Notes under the pieces: model-generated
What the model was told of the DNA's origin: nothing
The model's input: only the letters and a program-made list of their open reading frames with translations
Database searches by the model: none
Shown: one piece after another, positions 50,177-61,300 of the stretch
Layout: each line of letters opens with the position of its first letter
How positions within the stretch are numbered: position 1 is the stretch's first letter
Assembly (NCBI GenBank): GCA_963669295.1
Contig: OY769938.1
Coordinates: 2,542,001 to 2,606,000 of the forward strand
DNA: 64,000 nucleotides
Source: G963669295 sp963669295
Lineage (GTDB): Bacteria > Bacteroidota > Bacteroidia > Flavobacteriales_D > CALLUQ01
Direction: 5' to 3'
Made by a program: the position numbers and the translations under genes

Positions 50177-51151
50177 ATGAAAAAGAAGATCTTATTCGTT
50201 ATCGTAATTGCATTGTTGGGGGCACAGTACTCCAAAGGGCAACAGTTGAGCCAGTATAGTCAATACATGCAGAATCCCTATATCATTAATCCTGCAACCA
50301 CAGGAATGTATAGTTATATGGATGTGAATCTGGCATTTAGAAAGCAGTGGGCAGGTTTCGATTCGTCGCCCACAACTTCTTATATTTCGGCACACTCGCC
50401 ATTGAAGAAAAAGTCGCCAGTACGCCCATTATTATTGAGGATTAGCGATGAAAGTTATTCTGGTGTAGCACAAGCTCCGGGGGGGAAGATGAAACACGGG
50501 TTAGGTGGTTCTTTTACTGCAGATGAATATGGTGCTTTTACGAATAACACGTTGAATTTATCGTATGCTTTACACTTGCCTGTAAGTGATAAGATGAATT
50601 TGTCTATTGGGGTTGCGGCTGGAGCTTCGATGCTTCGTCTGGATCAAAGTAAAGTAACACTTACTGATCCAAATGACAATACTTATAATACGTTTGTGCA
50701 AGCCAATGAGCAGCAAATTGTTCCCGACTTAAAAGCAGGATTGTATCTTTATTCTGAAAACCTTCAGTTAGGATACGCTACCAACCAATTGCTGCAAAAC
50801 GAAGTTTATTTTGGCAACACGCCCACTCAAAGCAAGCTGCATGTACACCATTTCTTCAATGCGGGTTATAAGATTGAGGTAAATGATAACTTTGCGCTTA
50901 CGCCAGGTTTTTTGGTGAAGTTTGTTGATCCAGCACCAGTATCGTACGATATTAATTTAAAGGCAGATTTGATGGAGAAGTTTTGGTTCGGAGTATCATA
51001 CCGCGCCAATGACGCAATAGTACCAATGTTGGGATTGACCATTAAAGATTTTGTGAAATTTGGATATTCGTATGATTATACCACATCCGACTTGAGCAAT
51101 TATAGCTCTGGATCGCATGAGATCATGCTCGGATTTATGTTATTCAAGTAA
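50177..51151 (+). CDS. PorP/SprF-family T9SS membrane protein
   Basis: 324 residues with a signal peptide (about 1-21). The mature start QLSQYSQYMQNPYIINPATTGMY is the hallmark of PorP/SprF proteins, followed by a barrel-like set of strands (LAFRKQWAGFDSSPTTSYISA, GGSFTADEYGAFTNNTLNLSYAL) and the final GSHEIMLGFMLFK. SprF-type proteins are needed to deliver or attach type B cargo. It begins 5 bases after the giant HYR gene, so it is the likely dedicated partner of that adhesin. Confidence 0.93.
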   Translation: MKKKILFVIVIALLGAQYSKGQQLSQYSQYMQNPYIINPATTGMYSYMDVNLAFRKQWAGFDSSPTTSYISAHSPLKKKSPVRPLLLRISDESYSGVAQAPGGKMKHGLGGSFTADEYGAFTNNTLNLSYALHLPVSDKMNLSIGVAAGASMLRLDQSKVTLTDPNDNTYNTFVQANEQQIVPDLKAGLYLYSENLQLGYATNQLLQNEVYFGNTPTQSKLHVHHFFNAGYKIEVNDNFALTPGFLVKFVDPAPVSYDINLKADLMEKFWFGVSYRANDAIVPMLGLTIKDFVKFGYSYDYTTSDLSNYSSGSHEIMLGFMLFK

Positions 51152-51173
51152 AGAAACTGTAAACAAGGGAAAG

Positions 51174-52502
51174 ATGAATAGAAAAGAGGTATTACGATCA
51201 ATGGGGTGTAGTATTGTTGCACTTACCTTTATTGGACAAAGTGTATTTGCTCAAGATTTAACGGAATATGATGAGCCAACGAAGCTATCGAATCAAGTGA
51301 ATTCAGATGCTGAAGAATCGATGCCATTGTTGACTAAGGATGGGAAAACAATGTATTTTGTGCGTACGCTTCACGAGGGGAATAAAGGCGGGACAAATGA
51401 TCAGGATATTTGGAAAAGCGAATTGAAAGACGGTGTTTGGAAAAAGGCAGACAATTCCATTTCACCATTAAACAATGAGCTATCTAATGGAATAGTTGGT
51501 ATTAGCGAAGATGGCAATACCGTTTATCTACTCAGTGCCTACAAGCTAAAATCGGAAGAACAAAAGGGAATATCAAAATCAGAAAAGAAAGGCGGCAAAT
51601 GGTCGAAACCTGAGTTGTTGAAAATTCCCAATATGCACTTTGAAGGAGATTTTTACGGCTTTTATGTGAATCGTAAAGAGGATGTGATTATTGTTTCGAT
51701 GAAGCCTGTAGGAGGGAGTGCCAAGGAAGATTTGTTTGTGAGTAGAAAAGATGGCTCGGGCAATTGGTCTGCACCTAAGAATTTAGGCACAACTGTTAAT
51801 ACTGGTGGATTTGAGTTTTCCCCTTTTCTGGCTGACGATGGTAAAACACTTTACTTTGCTTCAAGCGAGCACGGAGCAAGTGGTAAGTCTGATATCTTCA
51901 TGACTACCCGCCAGGATGATAGCTGGACGAATTGGTCAGCCCCAACTAACCTGGGAGCTCCGATTAATTCAGATAAGTTTGATGCATTCTTTTCAGTGTA
52001 TCCTGATAGTACGATTTACTTTGTAAGCAATAGAGAAGAAGGCCGGTTGAGTGATATTTACTCATCGAAGATCACTAAGCCAGAGGAAGTAGTAGCAGAA
52101 GAGGTGGTGGAAGAAGTAAAAGAGATTGTTGTGGTATCTGACTTACAAAAGTTCTTTGGTTATAATGATAAGGACATTGCAAAGGAAGACAATCAATTGG
52201 TACAATTTATTGCAGGAATAGGGAAGTTGATAGAAGCTAATGGTGCTGCAACAATAGCTATTGAGAGTAGTGCTTCGAAAGTGCCAACAACGACCTTTTC
52301 TTCTAATCAAAAGCTAGCTCAGTTGAGGGCAGATAATGCTCGTAAAGTTTTGGAAGAGGGGCTGAAGAAGCAAAACATTGATGTTTCGAAAGTATCGTTT
52401 GCAAAGGTAGATGCACTGGTGCAGGGGCCAGCATACGGTTCGGATCATACGAACAAACAAAAGTATGCTTCATTTCAATATGTGAAGGCATCGGCGAAGT
52501 AG
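51174..52502 (+). CDS. PD40/WD40-like propeller protein with degenerate OmpA-like tail
   Basis: 442 residues from the ATG at 51174 with a signal peptide (about 1-27, ending SVFAQ). The central part shows PD40-type propeller strands (LTKDGKTMYFVRTLHEGNKGG, SEDGNTVYLLSAY, LADDGKTLYFASSEH, DSTIYFVSNREEGRLSDIY). The C-terminal 110 residues, after a VVAEEVVEEVKE linker, resemble an OmpA-type fold (LRADNARKVLEEGLKK) but lack the GHTD and NRR ligands, so peptidoglycan binding is doubtful. Related PD40-OmpA proteins (PorE-like) belong to T9SS. It follows PorP/SprF by 22 bases. Confidence 0.82.
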   Translation: MNRKEVLRSMGCSIVALTFIGQSVFAQDLTEYDEPTKLSNQVNSDAEESMPLLTKDGKTMYFVRTLHEGNKGGTNDQDIWKSELKDGVWKKADNSISPLNNELSNGIVGISEDGNTVYLLSAYKLKSEEQKGISKSEKKGGKWSKPELLKIPNMHFEGDFYGFYVNRKEDVIIVSMKPVGGSAKEDLFVSRKDGSGNWSAPKNLGTTVNTGGFEFSPFLADDGKTLYFASSEHGASGKSDIFMTTRQDDSWTNWSAPTNLGAPINSDKFDAFFSVYPDSTIYFVSNREEGRLSDIYSSKITKPEEVVAEEVVEEVKEIVVVSDLQKFFGYNDKDIAKEDNQLVQFIAGIGKLIEANGAATIAIESSASKVPTTTFSSNQKLAQLRADNARKVLEEGLKKQNIDVSKVSFAKVDALVQGPAYGSDHTNKQKYASFQYVKASAK

Positions 52503-52540
52503 GAGTATAGCCGACTTAATTTTTTGAAGGCGCTTGCTTG

Positions 52541-53236
52541 TTAAGATTCATTTATTTCAAAACGATACCCAACACCATGCACATTGGTGATGGCAATTTT
52601 TGGGTCGCCTTTTAAATACTTTCGCAAGCGTGAAATAAAGACATCCATACTTCTTCCTACAAAATAGCTGTCGTCGGCCCATACGGCATTTTGAATGTCT
52701 TCTCGGCTAAGCAATGTGTTGGGGTGGGTACCCAAATACCGAAGCAATTCCATTTCTTTTAAGGTGAGGTTTCTTGATTCCCCTGCAACCAATAATCGAA
52801 GGTTTTTACAATCAAGGGTAGAGTCGGCAAACAAACAGGTAGATACAGCGCTTTCGCTGTTGTAATGAAGGCGTTTTAGAATGGCTTCAATTCTCAGTAG
52901 GAATTCTTCAATACTAAAGGGTTTGGTAATGTAGTCATCACCCCCTACTTTAAAGCCCTTAATGCGATCTTCTTTTAGTGACTTAGCGGTAAGAAATACA
53001 ATAGGGATTTTTTGATTTTGCTGACGTATGGCTGTGGCGAGTGCAAATCCATCTTTTTTGGGCATCATCACATCCAACACACAGATGTCGTAAGAAGTTT
53101 GTTGAAACGCTTGCCACCCTGCTTCCCCGTCCTTCAATAAGTCGGTAACGTAACCCGCCATGTTGAGGCTGTCTTGTAACAAATACCCAAGGTTTTCGTC
53201 GTCTTCTACCAGCAATATTTTCACAGATAACTTCAT
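52541..53236 (-). CDS. OmpR-family response regulator
   Basis: 231 residues. A receiver domain (about 5-120) has the acidic pair ED (E11-D12), phospho-acceptor D55 in CVLDVMMPKKDG, the T in FLTAKS and the K in DDYITKPFS. The C-terminal winged helix (about 140-230, LTLKEMELLRYLGTHPNTLL, SMDVFISRLRKYL) binds DNA. It resembles the RprY class of Bacteroidota. It is directly downstream of the histidine kinase (TAA then ATG with no gap), so it is co-translated. Confidence 0.93.
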   Translation of the reverse strand: MKLSVKILLVEDDENLGYLLQDSLNMAGYVTDLLKDGEAGWQAFQQTSYDICVLDVMMPKKDGFALATAIRQQNQKIPIVFLTAKSLKEDRIKGFKVGGDDYITKPFSIEEFLLRIEAILKRLHYNSESAVSTCLFADSTLDCKNLRLLVAGESRNLTLKEMELLRYLGTHPNTLLSREDIQNAVWADDSYFVGRSMDVFISRLRKYLKGDPKIAITNVHGVGYRFEINES

Positions 53237-54505
53237 TTATACATAAGGGAAGAAAGCTTCAAAAGCACTTCCTTTCCTGGGCTCACTTTTAACGGTAATG
53301 AAGCCACCATGTGCTTCAATGATTGTTTTTACATAGCTCAAACCAAGTCCAAACCCGGTGACATCGTGTACATCTCCCGTAGGAGTGCGATAAAACTTGT
53401 CGAAAATAAACTTTTGCGCCTCTTTACCAATGCCGATGCCCTTATCAATCACCGCGATTAAAATACCTTCCTTATTGCTTCGGGTGGTAATGGTAATGTT
53501 GGGTGCAGTAGGAGAGTACTTGTCGGCATTGTCGATTAAGTTGTACAGCACATTCACCAGGTGTGTTTTGTCGGCAGATATTTCATGTTCACCAGCTTTA
53601 GGGGTAAACACAATAGATCCTTTACGTTGTTGTACCCGGGGCTCAATGGTATGGATAAGTTGGGCAATTACTTCATGAATATTCAATGGTTTTTTCTTGA
53701 GCTTCAATTCTCCACTTTCCAGCGCTGCAATTTGCAGCACCTGTTCTACTTGTGTTTTAAGTCGTTGGTTTTCTGCATAAATAATATCAGCATATCGTTG
53801 TGCTTTCTTCTGATCTAATTGCCCTTCTGTATTCCGAAGTACTTCACTGGCTATGGAGATGTTAGTGATGGGAGTTTTGAGCTCATGTGTCATATTATTA
53901 ATGAAATCGGTTTTCATGGCCGATAGTCGTTTTTCTTTGATCATGCTGATCATGGTAAACAAAAAGAAAGCAATAATAAGGAGCAACACTACGGATGAGA
54001 AGATCCAAATACCCATTTCGCTAGCAAGGTGCGCTGATTTATTGGGAAAGGTAACTCCAAAGTTAAAGCAACCTAAATCCAATGTGCGTGAGGCACAGGC
54101 AATAGCCGATGTGTCTTGCTCTTCGGGTAGAAATACATACGCACCTGCTACCATCCAATTTTCTTCACATTCGTATAAAGCAAAGTGGTATTCCGATTCG
54201 ATATGAAGTGCAGCAAATGTACTTTGTAACAACGAGTCTAATGTTGAATACTGAATGTAGGTATTTGTAGTAACATAAAAATCGTTGGCCGTTTGCTGCT
54301 GGATGGGAGGGATAACGGTAGTTGCATCGCCATTCAATTTAAGCAGTTGGTCGGCAATGTTGCGCAGTGCAATGTTAACATGATTGCTGAATTGACGCTC
54401 TTGTTCGTCATAAGCTTTCGAAAACCAAAATGTTTGTACAGTAATGATTCCGGCCATTGCAGCCAAAAGCATTACAACAACAATTCGTATGGTTTTTCTT
54501 TTCAT
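53237..54505 (-). CDS. Sensor histidine kinase, RprX-like
   Basis: 422 residues from the ATG at 54505 (MKRKTIRIVVVMLLAAMAGII, first TM helix). A periplasmic domain of about 130 residues with a Cys-containing segment follows, then TM helix 2 (about 166-188). The cytoplasmic part has the phospho-acceptor H207 in MTHELKTPITNI, the N box NLIDNADKYSPTA, G1 DKGIGIG, F box KFYRTPTG and G2 GFGLGLSYVK. No HAMP domain is evident. It phosphorylates the response regulator coded next. The trigger is unknown. Confidence 0.92.
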   Translation of the reverse strand: MKRKTIRIVVVMLLAAMAGIITVQTFWFSKAYDEQERQFSNHVNIALRNIADQLLKLNGDATTVIPPIQQQTANDFYVTTNTYIQYSTLDSLLQSTFAALHIESEYHFALYECEENWMVAGAYVFLPEEQDTSAIACASRTLDLGCFNFGVTFPNKSAHLASEMGIWIFSSVVLLLIIAFFLFTMISMIKEKRLSAMKTDFINNMTHELKTPITNISIASEVLRNTEGQLDQKKAQRYADIIYAENQRLKTQVEQVLQIAALESGELKLKKKPLNIHEVIAQLIHTIEPRVQQRKGSIVFTPKAGEHEISADKTHLVNVLYNLIDNADKYSPTAPNITITTRSNKEGILIAVIDKGIGIGKEAQKFIFDKFYRTPTGDVHDVTGFGLGLSYVKTIIEAHGGFITVKSEPRKGSAFEAFFPYV

Positions 54506-54605
54506 GTACAGCAAAACTAACGCATAAACCAATAGAAAGGACAACATTTACATTTCATTAACAATTCTTTACAAGCTATTAACGACAGTAAGAAGTCATA
54601 CCATG

Positions 54606-54613
54606 TACTTTTG
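54606..54613 (+). promoter_or_regulatory. -7 promoter element of the MORN-repeat gene
   Basis: TACTTTTG matches TAnnTTTG, ending 25 bases before the ATG at 54639. It makes the 12-codon longer start at 54603 unlikely. Confidence 0.5.
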
Positions 54614-54638
54614 TATAAACCTTTTTAAACGTATTACT

Positions 54639-55337
54639 ATGAAACGCAAAATCATCTACCTGGCTCTTATTATCGCAGTAGGATTATTTACCGCTTTTAT
54701 GCCTTCTTTTACAGGAATAGAACAAGATGAGCAGTCAATGCTTAAGGATAAAGAGGAAACATTAAAGAATAACTATGTGGGTACCTGGGGAAATGGGGTA
54801 AAAAAGGAAGAAGGGCAACTTGTTGATGGAGTGCGCGAAGGCACCTGGACCATGTGGTACCCCAATGGTAACCGTAGTGAGTTAGGACAATACCGGCATG
54901 GTGCGCGTATTGGTACCTGGACATTTTGGAATGAGGATAGCAAGTTTAACCGGATCGAATATTACTACACTCCTTCATTAACAGAGGTGGAAATATGCAT
55001 AGATGAGTTAGAAAAGATTGCTGCTGAATCTAAAGACGATTGGCGACAATTAGCAATTTGCGCTGGGTACCTGGTGGAAAAGATGAAGACTCAAGCAGTG
55101 CAGGATGAAGCGTTGTTGCAGCAGGGACTGGACTGGATCAATGCTTCAATAGAAATTGAAGAGCATTACTGGAACATGTTGATTAAAACACGTATTTTAA
55201 CTCGGGTAGATGCAAAATTAGCAACAGGGGCATTGATTAAAACAATTAACCTCGGTAAAAAAGAAATCCCTGATTTTATTACTACGGATGATTTTCGGCA
55301 ATTAAATGCAGCCATGAATACATTGGGTGGGTGCTAA
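54639..55337 (+). CDS. Exported MORN-repeat (YwqK-like) protein
   Basis: 232 residues from the ATG at 54639 (MKRKIIYLALIIAVGLFTAF, signal or anchor). Two MORN-type units at about 50-95 (YVGTWGNGVKKEEGQLVDGV, GTWTMWYPNGNRSELGQYRHG, TWTFWNEDSKF) fit the YwqK-like antitoxin-repeat fold; the C-terminal 110 residues are helical. MORN repeats in such proteins are structural. It converges on the giant T9SS gene with a 10-base gap. No toxin neighbour is visible, so an antitoxin role is not supported. Confidence 0.75.
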   Translation: MKRKIIYLALIIAVGLFTAFMPSFTGIEQDEQSMLKDKEETLKNNYVGTWGNGVKKEEGQLVDGVREGTWTMWYPNGNRSELGQYRHGARIGTWTFWNEDSKFNRIEYYYTPSLTEVEICIDELEKIAAESKDDWRQLAICAGYLVEKMKTQAVQDEALLQQGLDWINASIEIEEHYWNMLIKTRILTRVDAKLATGALIKTINLGKKEIPDFITTDDFRQLNAAMNTLGGC

Positions 55338-55347
55338 TGGATATTGA

Positions 55348-58300
55348 TTATCTGGCCAGAACGACTTTTTCGAAATATGCCTGATCCCCAATTTGTAGTT
55401 TCAATAGGTACAACCCGGAAGCATATTTCGACAGGTTCAATTGAAGCCGGTTTGCTCCCTGGTGCAATGCCTGACCTTTTTTGAGTATCTGCTTGCCCAT
55501 TTCATTCATCAATGTGAGTTCCAGCCTTGATTGATCAACGGGAGAGTTGATTTGGAGATGTAAGTTGTCTTTTGCTGGGTTGGGGGCAATGGTATAGGAG
55601 TAAGACGCAGGCTCGCAATCAACCGCTACAGTTGGGGCATAACTGCTTTGGCCATTGTAGTCCGTTTGCTTTAAACGGTAGTAGCCTGCGCCAATAAGAG
55701 GAGTTTCATCGGTAAATTGATACGTGGTGGTTTGTGTGCTGTTACCTATTGCAGTAATGGTGGCAATGGGCTCAAAAACATTGCCATCTTCACTGCGCTC
55801 AAGCGTGAAATGACTGTTGTTGGTTTCTGTAGCAGTAGTCCAGCGTAACAATACTTCTTTGCCGTTATTGGCACAAGCAGCTTCAAAGCTAGTAAGTTCT
55901 ACAGGTAATACTACTACTGCGCCCGAAAGGTCGATCTCAAAATCACAATCGTTGCCAGCATAACCATCTACTGCAATGTAATAAATGGTGTTAGGGGGGA
56001 GGTTTACAGGTCCCCATGAAAAATCGCTGGTATTGCCATTGTTGGCACAATATACGTTGGTGTAATTAACAGGATCGCAAGGTGGCCCGGTCAGTTGGTC
56101 GATGGATACCTGAATGCCATTGTTCGATGGAGTACATCCAATATTTTGAAAGGTTACAGTAACCATGCCTCCCATGTTATCAGTGGTAAACCAATACCAA
56201 ACGGTATTTTCTAAGGTGGGGTTGCCGCATCCTGTAAATGGAGGATCTTCCAATGGATTTGGAGTGGCATTGCTCGTTTGCGAAGCAGTAACAGTACCCA
56301 GCCCCAAACCAATAGCACTATTACAGTTGTCGTTGCAATGTGGCCAGTTGGCACTATATCCTGTTGCTGTATCGTTTTCAAAAATTTGATCTGTCAATCC
56401 GTTGGGGAAAGAACACCAAACTTGTACAGTGCTGTTGGAGGTAGGAACATTTACATTTGGAATTTGAATGATTTCTGTTCCACCATATGGGATGTTTAAT
56501 CCGGTATAGGTTTGTGTTGTTGCAGCACCTCCATCGATAGAAATGCTCAAATCGATGCTGGTGATATTGGGTGAGGCGACACAGAGGTAACTGTTGTTGC
56601 CTACTGTTACTTCAAGGTCATAGGTGCTTCCGTAGCATCCGCTTACAAACATTACTTCTGCATCGATGGGAGTGTCGGTAATATGGAAATTATCGAAGGC
56701 AAATTGGTCACTGTAGCGAACATCGTCAGCAAAAAAACGGAATTGCACACACGATTCACCGGCAAGGGCACACAAGTCACGACGTACATTGGTCCAGCTG
56801 CCAACGGTACTTGCCGACCAGGTGTTGGGCCAACAGGTGTTGGCGCCTGAATTGTACCAGTTGGGTTCTGCATTGGTGCCTAATGTGGTCCAGGTGGTGC
56901 CGCCATTTGTAGTATATTGAATGTATACTGCCCTGTCGCACCAATCGTATGCCAGGTCGTACTTCAAATCAAAATTAAGTACTGGATTAGTAAGTCCTGT
57001 GAAGTCAAATACAGGGCTTTCCAACCACATGTCATGATAGGTAGATGTGCCGTCTTTTACAATGTACCAACTGTTGCCATAACCTCCAGGGCCGCCTAGG
57101 TAAGGCACAGCTCCCCAAGTCCAATAGTTATTAGCATCACCAGCAGCAGGTGCCCACACACCAACACCTGAGTTGGCATTGAATTGCTCGTAATGAGGGA
57201 ATGTATTAATCAGTTGATGATTAACCGTAACGGAATGATAACTGGTGTCGTTGTTTCGGTTGGCCTCTAAAGGAAGGTCGGTATAAGCTACAAAATCATA
57301 GGTGCCTACTGGAGTCATGTCGAAGGTAGTGGTAAATGTAAAGTTAACCGAACCACTTGCGGGAATAGGACCAGGCACTACATCGTTTAAAGTGGTAGTG
57401 GCAGCTCCAGTGATGTCGCATACTACAGGAACATTGCTTACAGGAGCACACGACCAGTTGAACACTTCAACGGTGACAGTTTGGTTGGCCGAGTGTAGGC
57501 AATTGTCTGCTAACGGCTCGATAAAAGCAATGACCCCAACATCTGTTCTATCTTCAATGTTAAAGTTGTCGAAAGCAAACATATCGCTGTATCGAATGTC
57601 GTCGGCATATACCCTGAATTTCACGCATGTTTCACCTACAAGGTTACACAAGGTATGTTGTACTTGTGTCCATTCCGATACTACTCCAGCCGACCATGTA
57701 TTGGGCCAACATGTATTGCTTCCAGGGGCATACCATCCTGGATCTGCATTGGTGCCAAGTGTGGTCCACGATGTTCCACCATTGGTGCTGTATTGTACAT
57801 ACACTGCCCTATCGCACCAGTCATAAGTGAGGTCGTATTTGATGTCCATGGTCAACATGGGGTTGACCAATCCAGTAAAGTCGAAGATGGGGCTTTCTAC
57901 CCACAGGTCGCTATAGGTACTGCTTCCATCGGATACCATGAAACAGCTTTCTACATTGCCACCAGGCCCACCGAGGTATCCAGCGGGGAGCGCATCCCAG
58001 TCCCAATAACGATTCACCAGGCTTCTTCCCGAAGCCCACCCTTCGTTGCCGGCATCAAAAGTTGCGGTGTAGGGAAAGGTGCTGAGTGGAGTATTGCTGT
58101 ATCTTGTTTCAATGATGGTGTTGTTGGCAGGCATGGTATCGTTGATGTAACTCCATCCAATGCCAGAAGTGTTTGATCCAGTGGTTACTTGTAGGTTGTA
58201 GGTGCCTGTTCCACTCATGTCTACCGTATTGGCGAAGGTAAAGTCAAACCGCCCAAATGCGGGGATGGGTCCGGGTACAGTGTCGGTGAGTGTAGCGGTG

Positions 58301-61300
58301 TTTGGTCCTGTTAAGTTAAAGGTAATGGGCAGGTTGGTAAGTGGCCTACAGTTGTTGTTTTGAATCAACACAGTAATTGTTTCGGCATTGGTAAATGGAG
58401 CACAAACGCCAGAGTTTGGTGGATATATTACCAATGGTTCCACGTCATCTCCTTCGCCATCAGTTACCTGTACATTGTCTAAAGCAAAACGATCGCTGTA
58501 TCTGATGTCATCAGCGTAGATGCGAAGCTTCACACAGTTTTCACCACTCAATACACAGAGGTCGTGTTGCACTTTAGTCCATGTTCCTACGGTGGTTGCC
58601 GACCATGTGTTGGGCCAGCAGGTGTTTGTTCCTGAGTCGTACCAGTTGGGATCTGCATTGGTTCCGAGTGTGGTCCATGTGGTTCCCCCATCGATGCTGT
58701 ATTGTACGTGCACTGCCCTATCGCACCAATCGTATGCGAGGTCGTACTTCACGTCCATGCTAAAGATGGGATTGGTAATTTGGCTGAAGTCGAACACGGG
58801 GCTTTCCAGCCACATGTCGTGATAGGTGGCGGTGCCGTCTTTTACTACATACCAACTGTTTCCATATCCAGCTGGTCCACCGAGATATCCAGCCGGCAGT
58901 GCTGCCCAGTTCCAATAGTTGTTGGCATCACCACCACCAGCAATCCAATAGCCATCATCGGCATTAAAGTCTTCGTTGTATGGAAAGGTGGCTACTTTCA
59001 GTTGATTTACATTGATGGAGGTGGTTAGGGTATCGTTAGCATGGTTCCCATCATTGGTCATGTCGGTATAGGCTACAAAGTTGTAAGTGCCCATTGTGGT
59101 CATGTCGAACGTGGTGGGAAACGTAAAATGTACAGAGTCGTTAGGAGGAATAGGGCCGGGAATGGTGCCGGTTAAGGTGCCTGAGTTAGGACCGGTAATT
59201 TCGCATACTACCGGAACATTGCTTAAAGCAGTACACGACCAGTTGTACACCGCCACGGTTACTTCTTGTTGTACACCAAACAAGCAACCTACATCAACAG
59301 GGTCGATGAATGCAATGACTCCAACATCTATGGTATCGTGAATGGTGAAGTTGTCGAAAGCAAACATATCGCTGTACCGAATGTCGTCGGCATATACCCT
59401 GAATTTCACGCATGTTTCACCTACAAGGTTACACAAGGTATGTTGTACTTGTGTCCATTCCGATACTACTCCAGCCGACCATGTATTGGGCCAACAGGTA
59501 TTGCTTCCAGGGGCATACCATCCTGGATCTGCATTGGTGCCAAGTGTGGTCCACGATGTTCCACCATTGGTGCTGTATTGTACATACACTGCTCTATCGC
59601 ACCAGTCATAAGTGAGGTCGTATTTGATGTCCATGGTCAACATGGGGTTGACCAATCCAGTAAAGTCGAAGATGGGGCTTTCTACCCACAGGTCGCTATA
59701 GGTACTGCTTCCATCGGATACCATGAAACAGCTTTCTACATTGCCACCAGGCCCACCGAGGTATCCAGCGGGGAGCGCATCCCAGTCCCAATAACGATTC
59801 ACCAGGCTTCTTCCCGAAGCCCACCCTTCGTTGCCGGCATCAAAAGTTGCGGTGTAGGGGAAAGTGCTGAGTGGAGTATTGCTGTATCTTGTTTCAATGA
59901 TGGTGTTGTTGGCAGGCATGGTATCGTTGATGTAACTCCATCCAATGCCAGAAGTGTTTGATCCTGTGGTTACTTGTAGGTTGTAGGTGCCTGTTCCACT
60001 CATGTCTACCGTATTGGCGAAGGTAAAGTCAAACCGCCCAAATGCGGGGATGGGTCCGGGTACAGTGTCGGTGAGTGTAGCGGTGTTTGGTCCTGTTAAG
60101 TTAAAGGTAATGGGCAGGTTGGTAAGTGGCCTACAGTTGTTGTTTTGAATCAACACAGTAATTGTTTCGGCATTGGTAAATGGAGCACAAACGCCAGAGT
60201 TTGGTGGATATATTACCAATGGTTCCACGTCATCTCCTTCGCCATCAGTTACCTGTACATTGTCTAAAGCAAAACGATCGCTGTATCTGATGTCATCAGC
60301 GTAGATGCGAAGCTTCACACAGTTTTCACCACTCAATACACAGAGGTCGTGTTGCACTTTAGTCCATGTTCCTACGGTGGTTGCCGACCATGTGTTGGGC
60401 CAGCAGGTGTTTGTTCCTGAGTCGTACCAGTTGGGATCTGCATTGGTTCCGAGTGTGGTCCATGTGGTTCCCCCATCGATGCTGTATTGTACGTGCACTG
60501 CCCTATCGCACCAATCGTATGCGAGGTCGTACTTCACGTCCATGCTAAAGATGGGATTGGTAATTTGGCTGAAGTCGAATACGGGGCTTTCCAGCCACAT
60601 GTCGTGATAGGTGGCGGTGCCGTCTTTTACTACATACCAACTGTTTCCATATCCAGCTGGTCCACCGAGATATCCAGCCGGCAGTGCTGCCCAGTTCCAA
60701 TAGTTGTTGGCATCACCACCACCAGCAATCCAATAGCCATCATCGGCATTAAAGTCTTCGTTGTATGGAAAGGTGGCTACTTTCAGTTGATTTACATTGA
60801 TGGAAGTGGTTAGGGTGTCGTTGTTCAAGTTGTTATCCGTACCAAGGGTAGTGTAGGAGGTAAATCCGTATAACCCTACCGCTGTCATGTCGAAGGTAGA
60901 TGGAAAGGTGAAGTGCACAGAGTCGTTGGCCGGAATAGGTCCGGGGACAGTGCCAGTTAAGGTAGTGGGGTTGGGTCCCGTAATTTCGCAGGTTACCGGT
61001 ACATTGGTCATGGGCGAACAGGCCCAGTTGTATACCGCGATGGTGACTTCCTGGTTGGCATTAAACAAACAGCCAAGATTCACAGGCTCCAGGTAGGCGA
61101 TTACTCCAACATCTTCCCATTCTCTTACTATAATGTTATCGAGCGCAAACATATCGCTGTAGCGAATGTCGTCGCCATAGAACCTAAACTTTACACAGGT
61201 TTCTCCAATCAGGTCGCAAAGCGAGTGTTGTACTTGTGTCCACGAGTTAACCGCATTGCCCGACCATGTGTTAGGCCAGCAAGTGTTTGCCCCAGAATTG

